From contig NZ_LACH01000044.1 in NCBI RefSeq assembly GCF_000968015.1, positions 1-64,000 on the forward strand: a DNA stretch of 64,000 nt, in the 5' to 3' direction. Of the stretch, positions 53,490 through 61,742 are shown piece by piece. Position 1 is the first letter of the stretch. Every line of letters begins with the position of its first letter. The notes under the pieces were generated by a model, which worked only from the letters and a program-made list of their open reading frames with translations, was not told where the DNA came from and did not search any database. This DNA is from Pseudomonas fluorescens (lineage in GTDB: Bacteria; Pseudomonadota; Gammaproteobacteria; Pseudomonadales; Pseudomonadaceae). Both the position numbers and the translations under genes were made by a program.

Positions 53490-54833
53490 ATGAGTTTCAT
53501 TTTGTGGGTGGCGGTGTTGGGTGCGGTGCTGCTAACGCTGGCGCTGACGTCGTCGTACCTGCGATGGATGCCGGTGACTACATCGGCAGTGTGCCTGGTG
53601 CTGGGTGTGGCGATCGGGCCCGCAGGGTTCGGGCTGTTGAAACTGGACACCGATGATGCGTCCACCTGGATGGAGCACCTGACGGAAGTCGCGGTGCTGT
53701 TTTCGTTATTCGTCTGTGGTTTGAAGCTGCGCTTGCCGCTCAGGGACAAAAACTGGCGCATTGCCTACGGCCTGGCCGGCCCGGTCATGGTGTTGACCAT
53801 TGCCGGTGTCAGTCTGTTGCTGCATTACGGCTTCGAATTGTCCTGGGGCGCGTCCGTGTTGATCGGCTCGATTCTGGCACCCACCGACCCGGTGCTCGCC
53901 GCCCTGGTGCAAGTCAACGACGCCCGGGATGACGACAGCGTGCGCTTCGGGCTGTCGGGTGAAGCCGGGCTCAATGACGGGATCGCCTTCCCGTTTGTCA
54001 TCCTTGGCCTGCTGCTGGTGCAACACGACGGAGACCCCGGCTGGCTGAGCGACTGGGTGGTGCGCAGTCTGTTGTGGGCTGTCCCGGCCGGTTTGCTCAC
54101 CGGCTACTGGATGGGACGTGGCATTGGCCGCGTTACCTTGTTAATGCGCATCAAAAATGACGACAGCACCCTTTCGCCGAATGACTACCTCGCCCTCGCC
54201 TTGATTGCCCTGGCGTATGTCGGGGCCGAGTCGATTCACGGTTATGGCTTTCTGTCGGTATTCGCTGCCGGCCTGGGTTTGCGCCACGAAGAAGTCAAAT
54301 CCATGGGCGACGACGAACTTCCCGCCGAGCATCTGGTTCAGCCTGTCGTGGGACATCAGAACGTCGAGCCGCAACATGCGGTTCATGGTGATACCGCAAG
54401 CCTTGAGGACACTCAGGTCGCCGCGGGAATTATGATGGGCGACATGCTCGCCTTTGGCAGTCTGGTGGAACGGGCCATGGAAGTCTTTCTGGTGACGTTG
54501 CTCGGCGTGGTGCTGATGGCGCATTGGGACTGGCGTGCGTTGCCGATCGCCGGCGTGTTGTTTTGCCTGATACGACCACTGAGCGTCGTCGCCATGCCTT
54601 GGGGCAGTTTGCTCAACGGGCGCCAGCGAATGTTGATTGGCTGGTTCGGCATACGCGGCATCGGCAGTCTCTATTACCTGTTTTACTCGTTGAACCACGG
54701 CCTGAACCCGTCGGTGGCAACGCTGTGCATCAACCTCACACTGTCTGTCGTCGCATTGAGCATCCTGCTCCACGGCATCAGCACTCAACCCCTCCTCGCT
54801 CGATATGAACAACGCAAGAATAAAAATAGCTGA
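53490..54833 (+). CDS. CPA1-type cation:proton antiporter
   Basis: 447 residues with about 12 membrane helices: SLFVCGLKLRLPLRD, GSILAPTDPVLAALVQV (the APTDP motif of NhaP/CPA1 exchangers) and FGLSGEAGLNDGIAFPFV (the ND motif). A hydrophilic loop of about 45 residues lies in the middle. It would exchange sodium or potassium for protons. No strong ribosome site is seen before ATG 53490. It stands alone, with a hairpin after its stop. Confidence 0.88.
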   Translation: MSFILWVAVLGAVLLTLALTSSYLRWMPVTTSAVCLVLGVAIGPAGFGLLKLDTDDASTWMEHLTEVAVLFSLFVCGLKLRLPLRDKNWRIAYGLAGPVMVLTIAGVSLLLHYGFELSWGASVLIGSILAPTDPVLAALVQVNDARDDDSVRFGLSGEAGLNDGIAFPFVILGLLLVQHDGDPGWLSDWVVRSLLWAVPAGLLTGYWMGRGIGRVTLLMRIKNDDSTLSPNDYLALALIALAYVGAESIHGYGFLSVFAAGLGLRHEEVKSMGDDELPAEHLVQPVVGHQNVEPQHAVHGDTASLEDTQVAAGIMMGDMLAFGSLVERAMEVFLVTLLGVVLMAHWDWRALPIAGVLFCLIRPLSVVAMPWGSLLNGRQRMLIGWFGIRGIGSLYYLFYSLNHGLNPSVATLCINLTLSVVALSILLHGISTQPLLARYEQRKNKNS

Positions 54834-54841
54834 CGCTTACC

Positions 54842-54896
54842 GCGAACTGCATGAGTCAATTTCCGGACTCATGCAGGCTGCATGACCGCAGTTCGC
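54842..54896 (+). other. Nested hairpins after the antiporter gene
   Basis: CTGCATGAGTC (54847-54857) pairs with GACTCATGCAG (54866-54876), while GCGAACTGC (54842-54850) pairs with GCAGTTCGC (54888-54896). The arms share CTGC, so both cannot fully form at once. No T-run follows. In the remaining gap to 55036 a palindrome TTGTTT-tat-AAACAA lies at 54916-54930. Confidence 0.55.
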
Positions 54897-55036
54897 CATC
54901 AGTCACTTCAACTTATTGTTTTATAAACAAGTTATCTCACTGGCAAATCGGCACGACAAATGCTCCAGGACTATGAGCGACTTTCGGCCTTGAGACCGTT
55001 CGCGCTCACCCCCTGACTCGTTGGAGAGACTCGACC

Positions 55037-55513
55037 ATGAACGCCATAGACCTGTTGAAAGCCGACCATGAACGCGTAAAAGGCATCCTGACCCAGCTCA
55101 GCGAATCCACTGAACGTGGTGTCAAAAAGCGCGGCGAGTTGCTGGCCAAGCTGGAAATGGAGATCGCTATCCACACCCGTCTCGAAGAAGAAGTCCTGTA
55201 CCCGGCGTACAAGAAAGCCGGGGGTAAGGAGCAGGACGTCATGTATTACGAAGCCAAGGAAGAACATCGCACCGTTGATTCCCTGGTGCTGCCAGACCTG
55301 AAAGTCACCGACCCGTCCACTCCGGAATTTGCCGGCCGCGTAAAAGTGGTCAAGGAACTGCTGGAACATCACATTGAAGAAGAGGAAACGGAAATGTTTC
55401 CTCAGGCGAAAAAGCTGCTGGGTAAAGCCACCCTGGAAGAGTTGGGCGCACAAATGGAAAGTTTGAAAGCCCAGTACAAGAAAGAAATGAGTGCGGCCAA
55501 TCTGGCGGCTTGA
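55037..55513 (+). CDS. Hemerythrin-like HHE-domain protein
   Basis: 158 residues. Helical bundle with the HHE pattern: LLKADHERVKGIL, EIAIHTRLEEEVLYPAY, EEHRTVDSLVLPDL and LLEHHIEEEETEMFP, giving the histidines and glutamates for a di-iron site. Such proteins bind oxygen or nitric oxide or store iron, with roles in stress. GGAGAGA precedes the ATG. It stands alone; a 241-base palindrome follows. Confidence 0.92.
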   Translation: MNAIDLLKADHERVKGILTQLSESTERGVKKRGELLAKLEMEIAIHTRLEEEVLYPAYKKAGGKEQDVMYYEAKEEHRTVDSLVLPDLKVTDPSTPEFAGRVKVVKELLEHHIEEEETEMFPQAKKLLGKATLEELGAQMESLKAQYKKEMSAANLAA

Positions 55514-55528
55514 TGCTCGTGGAGGGAA

Positions 55529-55769
55529 CCCAAAAGCCCCGGTATATGCCGTAATGCCGATCAGTTAAGCCAAAACGCGATCCGTAGCAGCTGGCGAAGC
55601 CTGCGTTCGGCTGCGCAGCAGTCGTAAAATCAGACGATGCGGTGTTTCAGGAAGACCGCAAACTCAGGTTTCACGACTGCTGCGCAGCCGAACGCAGGCT
55701 TCGCCAGCTGCTACGGATTGTGTCGTTCCTTAACTGATCGGCATTAGGCATATGCCGGGGCTTTTGGGT
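55529..55769. repeat. 241-bp near-perfect palindrome between two convergent genes
   Basis: Outer arms CCAAAAGCCCCGG/CCGGGGCTTTTGG, then TGCCGATCAGTTAAG/CTTAACTGATCGGCA, then 42-base perfect inner arms 55583-55624 and 55673-55714 (GTAGCAGCTGGCG type), with a 48-base centre. It fills almost the whole gap between the hemerythrin gene and the convergent gene at 55778. The outermost hairpin with AAAA/TTTT can work as a terminator in both directions. Confidence 0.92.
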
Positions 55770-55777
55770 TGTTCGGT

Positions 55778-56323
55778 TCACGCGCCAGGGTTGGTCACCT
55801 GGATGTAAACCGCGTAGCTGCCCAACAGCATCCAAAAAATGGCGAAAATCCATGGCGTACGCACGGAAAACAGCAACGACTTGCGATATCCCTTATGGGA
55901 CGATTCCATCTCACTGAACAGCGGAGACTCATCGTAAGCAAGCCCCATCAAGGGCTCACTGCTCAGCAACTCACTCTGTTTGAAATGCCAGTGATCAATG
56001 ATGTCGTATGCCGCGCGAATCCCCGGCCAGGCGTTGAGCGAACTGAGCACTCCCAACAGTGCTAAAAAGGGTGGCACCACCAGCGTGAACAGTTTTCCCC
56101 ACTCAGGGTTGAGGTTAGACATGCACGATGCGAAGGCAATCACCAGAAACGATTGCGCCGCCAGGTAGGCGTCGGTGCGATTGGCCACAATGCTGGTTTC
56201 ATACTGGATTTCCCGGCGGTAGAAATCCAGACGCTCCTTGGGTGAACCGAACATCTTGGCATTGTGTTCGGTCAGGGTTTCTTCGGCCGGGGCCTCGGTC
56301 AATATTCTGGGCACAAGAGTCAC
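55778..56323 (-). CDS. Membrane protein of unknown function, two to three helices
   Basis: 181 residues, family not recognised. A charged N-terminal part (SPKERLDFYRREIQYETSIV) is followed by hydrophobic segments at about 55-68, 79-95 (FTLVVPPFLALLGVL) and near the C-terminus (IFAIFWMLLGSYAVYIQV). The long polar part between lies on one side of the membrane. GTG 56323 is the first start and lacks a ribosome site; ATG 56254 is possible. It ends at the palindrome and stands 92 bases from the sensor kinase. The layout recalls two-helix effector-type membrane proteins, but no function is claimed. Confidence 0.65.
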   Translation of the reverse strand: MTLVPRILTEAPAEETLTEHNAKMFGSPKERLDFYRREIQYETSIVANRTDAYLAAQSFLVIAFASCMSNLNPEWGKLFTLVVPPFLALLGVLSSLNAWPGIRAAYDIIDHWHFKQSELLSSEPLMGLAYDESPLFSEMESSHKGYRKSLLFSVRTPWIFAIFWMLLGSYAVYIQVTNPGA

Positions 56324-56415
56324 GCACGGGATGGAAAGCGTTTAGAAGTAACGTCTCCCGACAAGTTCAGCTGGAATGACAGACAAAGCGGTCTGCAATG
56401 GACTATCTCGCTTGG

Positions 56416-58338
56416 TCATTTCATGGTCGTGGCGATGATTTCCACGAGATTGAGTTGGGTAAAGGGTTTGGACAGGCGCGGTAGTCTGGTTGCGAAACCT
56501 TCCAGGCGCTCGGCAAAACCGGTGGCCAGGATGATCGGCAGGCTTGGTTTGATGATCCGGATAGCCTGCGCCAGTTCCGCGCCATTCATCTGCGGCATGG
56601 CCATGTCGGTGATGACCAGATCAATTGCCTGTTCGCTGTCGAACATGGCCAGCGCCTGTGCACCGGACGCGGCACTGATCACTCGATGCCCCAGGTCTTC
56701 AAGCAACAGACAGGTACTGGTCAATACCAGGCTGTCGTCGTCCACCACCAATACACACAGTCGGGGCACGGGCGGTGCGGCGTGCTCCTCGGCAACAGGC
56801 CTGGCAACTGAACCAGCGGTGGCGACGGGTATCCACAGTTCGGCGGTTGTGCCTTTGTCCTTCAGGCTCTTGAGAACGAATCGGCCGCCCAATTGCTCGA
56901 TAAAACCATGAACCATCGACAGACCCAGGCCAGTACCTTTGCCAACGCCCTTTGTGGTGAAAAAAGGGTCCCTTGCCGATGCCAGCGTCGCGTCATCCAT
57001 GCCCTCACCGGTATCGGTGACACTCAGGCAGACATAACGACCGGGCGGCAGGGAAAGCTGCGCCTTGCCCAGAACAGCATCTGTCTGGGCACTGATCACG
57101 ATTTTTCCACCATAAGGCATTGCATCTCTAGCGTTGGTCACCAGGTTCAGTATCGCCAGTTCGAGCTGATTGACGTCGGCCAGGACCGGTTCAAGTTCTG
57201 GCGAAAAGCGCGTTTCGAGCACCACGGAAGGCCCGAGGGAGCTGCGCAACAGTCCGGTAATCCCTTGCACCAGTTTCGGAATCTCGACAGGTTCGGACTT
57301 GAGCTCCTGGCGTCTGGCAAACGCGAGCATGCGCTGAGTCAGGGTTACGCCACGCAAGGCACCCTGGGTGGCGTTATCCACCAATCGGGTGATTCTCGAA
57401 TCGTCCCCGACGCGTTTGCGGATGATCTCCAGATTGCCAAGGATGACAGTCAGCAAGTTGTTGAAATCGTGGGCGATGCCACCACTGAGTTGACCGATGA
57501 CCTGCATCTTCTGCGCCTGAAACAGCGCTTCGCGGGTTTGCTCCAGGTCTTGCTGGGCTTGTGTGACTTCGGTGATATCACGGGTGATCTTGGCAAAGCC
57601 GAGTAACGTGCCGGTGTCGCCCCAAATCGGGTCGACAACGACATGTGCCAGAAACCGCGTACCGTCCTTGCGCACGCGCCAGCCTTTGTTTTCGAATCGC
57701 CCCTCACGTATTGCAGTGTCCAGGGTCCGTTGTGGTTCGCCGGCCTCGCGGTCTTGCGGGGTGTAAAACATCGAAAAATGCTGGCCAATGACTTCTTCGG
57801 GCAAGTAGCCCTTGATTCGCTGAGCCCCAAGATTCCAATTGGTCACGCGACCCTCAGGGGTGAGCATGTAGATGGCGTAATCAGTGACGCTTTGAACCAG
57901 CAGGCGGAACTGCTGCTCGCTTTGTTTGAGGACTTCTTCGGCCATTTTGCGGTCGGTCAGGTCGCGGGTAATCTTGGCAAACCCCAGCAACTTACCCGAC
58001 GGATCGAGAATCGGATCAATGACGACGTGGCACCAGAAATGCGTGCCGTCCTTGCGAACCCGCCAGCCTTCCCCCTCGAAACGCCCCTCCCTGGTCGCTG
58101 TGTCCAGCGCTCGCTGAGGCAAACCGACATGGCGATCCTCTTCGGTATAGAACCGAGAAAAGTGCTGACCAAGGATTTCGGACTCCTCGTACCCCTTGAA
58201 ACGCCTCGCGCCGGCGTTCCAGCTGGTGATGAAGCCATCGGGATCAAGCATGTAGATCGCGTAGTCAATCACAGCATCGATCAACAGGCGAAAACGACTG
58301 TCATCGATGGCGTTGGCTTTGGTCCGCTCCTCGTTCAT
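56416..58338 (-). CDS. Hybrid sensor histidine kinase, PAS-PAS-kinase-receiver
   Basis: 640 residues, no transmembrane segment. Two closely similar PAS domains (about 10-135 and 140-265; both carry YAIYML, NAGARRFKGY or NLGAQRIKGY, and GFAKITRDLTD), a kinase core with H-box SGGIAHDFNNLLTVI, N-box LVTNARDAMPYGG and GTGLGLSMVHGF, then a C-terminal receiver with VVDDDSLVL and phospho-Asp in VITDMAMPQMNG. The repeated PAS units suggest an internal duplication. GAGGGATC precedes ATG 58338. No separate response regulator is adjacent, so output is unknown. Confidence 0.92.
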   Translation of the reverse strand: MNEERTKANAIDDSRFRLLIDAVIDYAIYMLDPDGFITSWNAGARRFKGYEESEILGQHFSRFYTEEDRHVGLPQRALDTATREGRFEGEGWRVRKDGTHFWCHVVIDPILDPSGKLLGFAKITRDLTDRKMAEEVLKQSEQQFRLLVQSVTDYAIYMLTPEGRVTNWNLGAQRIKGYLPEEVIGQHFSMFYTPQDREAGEPQRTLDTAIREGRFENKGWRVRKDGTRFLAHVVVDPIWGDTGTLLGFAKITRDITEVTQAQQDLEQTREALFQAQKMQVIGQLSGGIAHDFNNLLTVILGNLEIIRKRVGDDSRITRLVDNATQGALRGVTLTQRMLAFARRQELKSEPVEIPKLVQGITGLLRSSLGPSVVLETRFSPELEPVLADVNQLELAILNLVTNARDAMPYGGKIVISAQTDAVLGKAQLSLPPGRYVCLSVTDTGEGMDDATLASARDPFFTTKGVGKGTGLGLSMVHGFIEQLGGRFVLKSLKDKGTTAELWIPVATAGSVARPVAEEHAAPPVPRLCVLVVDDDSLVLTSTCLLLEDLGHRVISAASGAQALAMFDSEQAIDLVITDMAMPQMNGAELAQAIRIIKPSLPIILATGFAERLEGFATRLPRLSKPFTQLNLVEIIATTMK

Positions 58339-58425
58339 TGATCCCTCTTGGTATTACCGTTTTTTTGGAGTATGCGACAAACCACGCATTTGGAAAGTCG
58401 GAAAAACGGTACTCGTCGCCCAGCG

Positions 58426-59334
58426 TTATCTATTCACGTATTGGACGATGTAGGCATACAGATCGTTGTAAACGAAATTCGGAACATACGAAGCATGAGT
58501 CGCAGTCTTGCACAGGGCCAGATGGCACTCTTTGACCACTTCGTCGCGATCGCTCACCGCAAAGACACGGTTGTCGATGATGTTTGAATAGACGCTGTAC
58601 GCAAAATCCACTTTGGTTGTTGTTGTGCTGACGGAACCGTCGGTAGCTTTGGAGTAGGTACTCTGGGCAATCAAGGTTCGCTCGTTCAACTCACCAAACC
58701 CGCGTTCGTACACATTGATTTGCGCGCCACTGATCGCCTTCGCAGCCGTCTCGAAGGCCAGGATGATCGCAGGCGCATAACTCATGCTGGCATCCAGTGT
58801 CGATACCGTGAGAAACCTTTCCATTTCCTGATTTTCAAGGCTTTTGAACGCTCGTTTAATGCTCGACACATGAGCAAACTCTTGAGTACAGCCAACGATG
58901 TGAGTTTCGAACTGATAACCGGCGGCGGTCGCCAACGGCGCAAAGGCCGCGAAATCGATACTGTCGAACGCACATTCCATGATGATGTTGTATTTACCAG
59001 TGAAGGCCTGCGTAAAGATCTTCGTGCTGACTTCTCGGACGAATGTCTCGGTATGCTCATAAGCATGCAAGACGCCGAGTTTGATCATCTCTGCGTATTG
59101 GGGGTGTTTCTTGCGGTAGTCGGGCAGGTATAGACGAACATAATTGTCGTAGCGTTTTGAAGGCAGCAGGTTCTTTTCCAGCAGATAGGTTTTGCCTGAC
59201 CCTTGCAGCCCGGCAACGATCAGGATTTTGGGGGTTGCCTCGGCCGTGATGCCGCTGAACAGCGTCGCTTTTATTTCATTGAATGCTGTGGTGACCTGCT
59301 CAGGGGTGTACGTGTATTTCGGTGCTACTGACAT
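58426..59334 (-). CDS. Zeta-toxin-like kinase, no antitoxin beside it
   Basis: 302 residues. Walker A is GLQGSGKTY (42-50) and the zeta-type block LPDYRKKHPQY (71-80) carries Asp72 and Arg74 expected near the substrate; IIMECAFDSIDF follows as in zeta proteins. Zeta toxins phosphorylate UDP-N-acetylglucosamine. No epsilon/PezA-like gene is seen on either side (gaps of 87 and 128 bases). Flanks are AT-rich compared with the window, suggesting acquisition. The C-terminal 100 residues match nothing I know. AAGGAAATCAAGG precedes ATG 59334. A housekeeping P-loop kinase of the same fold is an alternative. Confidence 0.78.
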   Translation of the reverse strand: MSVAPKYTYTPEQVTTAFNEIKATLFSGITAEATPKILIVAGLQGSGKTYLLEKNLLPSKRYDNYVRLYLPDYRKKHPQYAEMIKLGVLHAYEHTETFVREVSTKIFTQAFTGKYNIIMECAFDSIDFAAFAPLATAAGYQFETHIVGCTQEFAHVSSIKRAFKSLENQEMERFLTVSTLDASMSYAPAIILAFETAAKAISGAQINVYERGFGELNERTLIAQSTYSKATDGSVSTTTTKVDFAYSVYSNIIDNRVFAVSDRDEVVKECHLALCKTATHASYVPNFVYNDLYAYIVQYVNR

Positions 59335-59462
59335 ACCTTGATTTCCTTATCAAAGATTTGATTTGAAAGTGATGGCTGGCTCTTTGAATAAAGACGGCAT
59401 TCGCTGATTGTTCAAACGGGCCTTTCTTTCAAGATATGTCGATGTTTTTAAAGTAAAAAAAT

Positions 59463-61742
59463 CTACTCGATAGCGTGCAAAATCCTCGGAGCAATCGACC
59501 ACCAACGCGGCAGTAGCTGCTTAACCTTGCTATCGCCAAACCGGTCATCGATCAACATCACCACCCCTTGATCCTGCTGGGTGCGGATCACCCTCCCCGC
59601 CGCCTGCACCACTTTCTGCACACCGGGAAAAAGGTAGGTGTAGTCATAACCGGCGCCGAAAATCGCTGCCATGCGCTGTTTCAACTGCTCGTTGACCGGG
59701 TTGAGTTGCGCCAGTCCGAGGGTGGCGATAAACGCTCCGATCAGTCGCGCGCCCGGCAAGTCGATGCCTTCGCCAAATGCCCCGCCCAGCACCGCAAAAC
59801 CGACGCCCTGACTGTCGGCGGTGAACTGATCGAGGAAGTCCTGACGCTGCCCTTCCCCCATCCCCCGGGACTGCGACCACAGATTGATGTGTGGGTGTTT
59901 CTCGGCCAGCAACTGCGCCACTTGCTGCAAATAATCGAAGCTGCTGAAAAACGCCAGGTAGTTGCCAGGACGTTGACTGAACTGCCGGGCAATCAGCTCG
60001 ACGATCGGCGCAAGGGATGACTGGCGATGGACGAACCGCGTGGAGATCTGGCTGACGATGTGCACGTGCAGCTGATCAGCGTGAAACGGCGATTCGACGT
60101 CTATCCACACCGTGTCCTCCGGTGTGCCGAGCAGATCGGCATAGTAGTGGCGAGGGCTCAGGGTCGCGGAAAACAGCACAGTGCTGCGTGCCGCCGTCAA
60201 GCGCGGGCGGATGAAGCCGGCGGGCACCACGTTGCGCAGGCACAGCTGCGACAGATTGCGTTGGCGGTCGAGTTCGCGTTTGCTGATGTCGAACAGGAAC
60301 TGTTGATCAAAGAGCTCGGCCACCCGGCAAAATTGCAGCATGTCGAAATAGAAGTTCTGTAACGCGCCGTCCAGGCCTTGTGGATGGTCGTTCAGGTAAT
60401 CGCCGATGCTCGCGCTGCACGACGACAACGCCTGGAGCAGTTTTTCCGGCGTCTTGTCATAGGCCTGATAGGCGCCGAGCTGCAGGTTATGCAGGGCATT
60501 CCACTCACGGTTGACCCGTTGCAAGGGTTTTTTCAATGCCTCGGGTGCGGTTTTTCGTACGCCGTTGAGGGTCGATTGGTCGAGGCTGGCGCTGTACATC
60601 TGCCGGCCACGCTCCACCAGGTTGTGCGCTTCGTCCACCAACACCGCGACTTTCCAGTTATTGGCCTGGGCCAGCCCGAACAGCAGCGCGCTGAAATCGA
60701 AATAGTAGTTGTAATCGGCGACCACCACGTCTGCCCAACGGGCCATTTCCTGGCTCAGGTAGTAGGGACAGACGTCGTGTTGCAGGGCGACCTCACGCAA
60801 AGCGTTCTGGTTCAGCAGGGACAACTTGCTGGCCGCCTGGCGAGCGGCGGGCAAGCGATCATAGAAACCCTGGGCCAACGGGCAGGATTCGCCGTGACAG
60901 GCTTTGTCCGGATGCTCGCAGGCCTTGTCCCGGGCGATCATTTCGAGCACCCGCAAGGGTGGCGCGTCGGCGCTGTCGAGGATCACTTGCGCGGCGTCCA
61001 GCGCCAGTTTGCGCCCCGGGGTTTTCGCCGTGAGGAAGAACACCTTGTCCAGTTGCTGCGGCGCCAGGGCCTTGAGCATCGGGAACAGCGTGCCGACCGT
61101 CTTGCCGATCCCCGTGGGCGCCTGCGCCATCAAGCAGCGACCGGTGCTGACCGCCTTGAACACCGATTCCGCCAGATGACGCTGCCCCGGTCGAAAGTCG
61201 GCATGGGGAAACGCCAGTTGTTGCGCCGCCCGATTACGCCCTTCGCGATGAGCCATTTCCTGTTCGGCCCAGTGCAGGAACAAGGCGCAATGTTGTTCGA
61301 AGAACAGCCGCAGTTGCGCGGCGCTGAAAGCCTCGACCAGGCAAGTTTCCTTTTCGCTGACGATGTCGAAGTACACCAGGGCCAGATTGATCTGCGCCAG
61401 CTCCAGTTTCTGGCACATCAACCAACCGTAAATCTTCGCCTGCGCCCAGTGCAGCTGACGGTGGTTGGCCGGTTGCTTGCTCAAGTCGCCGCGATAGGTT
61501 TTGACTTCTTCCAGGCAGTTTTGCGCGGGGTCGTAGCCGTCGGCCCGGCCCTTGACCTTCAACGTTTGATATTGGCCTTCAAGGGCGACTTCACTCTGGT
61601 AGCCCTCGCTACGCCGGGACGCCACCGTACGGTGCCCGACAATCCCTTCCAGCGCCGTCGGCGAAGGCGTAAAACGCAGGTCGAGGTCACCGACCTTGGC
61701 GGTGAATTCACACAGCGCCCGCACCGCAATGCTGTAACTCAA
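59463..61742 (-). CDS. DinG/XPD-type ATP-dependent DNA helicase
   Basis: About 759 residues. Superfamily 2 helicase of the XPD/DinG kind: Walker A APTGIGKTVGTL, DEAH box VDEAHNLVERG and a C-terminal GFAVLGGAFGEGIDLPG with VIRTQQDQG. Between motifs lie four cysteines (CEHPDKACHGESC and HDVCPY) for a [4Fe-4S] cluster. An N-terminal region with EEVKTYRGD resembles a PD-(D/E)XK nuclease part. TTG 61742, after GGAG, overlaps the FAN1-like stop as TTGA; ATG 61760 is the other start. It is coupled to the nuclease gene, so both probably repair DNA together. Confidence 0.88.
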   Translation of the reverse strand: MSYSIAVRALCEFTAKVGDLDLRFTPSPTALEGIVGHRTVASRRSEGYQSEVALEGQYQTLKVKGRADGYDPAQNCLEEVKTYRGDLSKQPANHRQLHWAQAKIYGWLMCQKLELAQINLALVYFDIVSEKETCLVEAFSAAQLRLFFEQHCALFLHWAEQEMAHREGRNRAAQQLAFPHADFRPGQRHLAESVFKAVSTGRCLMAQAPTGIGKTVGTLFPMLKALAPQQLDKVFFLTAKTPGRKLALDAAQVILDSADAPPLRVLEMIARDKACEHPDKACHGESCPLAQGFYDRLPAARQAASKLSLLNQNALREVALQHDVCPYYLSQEMARWADVVVADYNYYFDFSALLFGLAQANNWKVAVLVDEAHNLVERGRQMYSASLDQSTLNGVRKTAPEALKKPLQRVNREWNALHNLQLGAYQAYDKTPEKLLQALSSCSASIGDYLNDHPQGLDGALQNFYFDMLQFCRVAELFDQQFLFDISKRELDRQRNLSQLCLRNVVPAGFIRPRLTAARSTVLFSATLSPRHYYADLLGTPEDTVWIDVESPFHADQLHVHIVSQISTRFVHRQSSLAPIVELIARQFSQRPGNYLAFFSSFDYLQQVAQLLAEKHPHINLWSQSRGMGEGQRQDFLDQFTADSQGVGFAVLGGAFGEGIDLPGARLIGAFIATLGLAQLNPVNEQLKQRMAAIFGAGYDYTYLFPGVQKVVQAAGRVIRTQQDQGVVMLIDDRFGDSKVKQLLPRWWSIAPRILHAIE

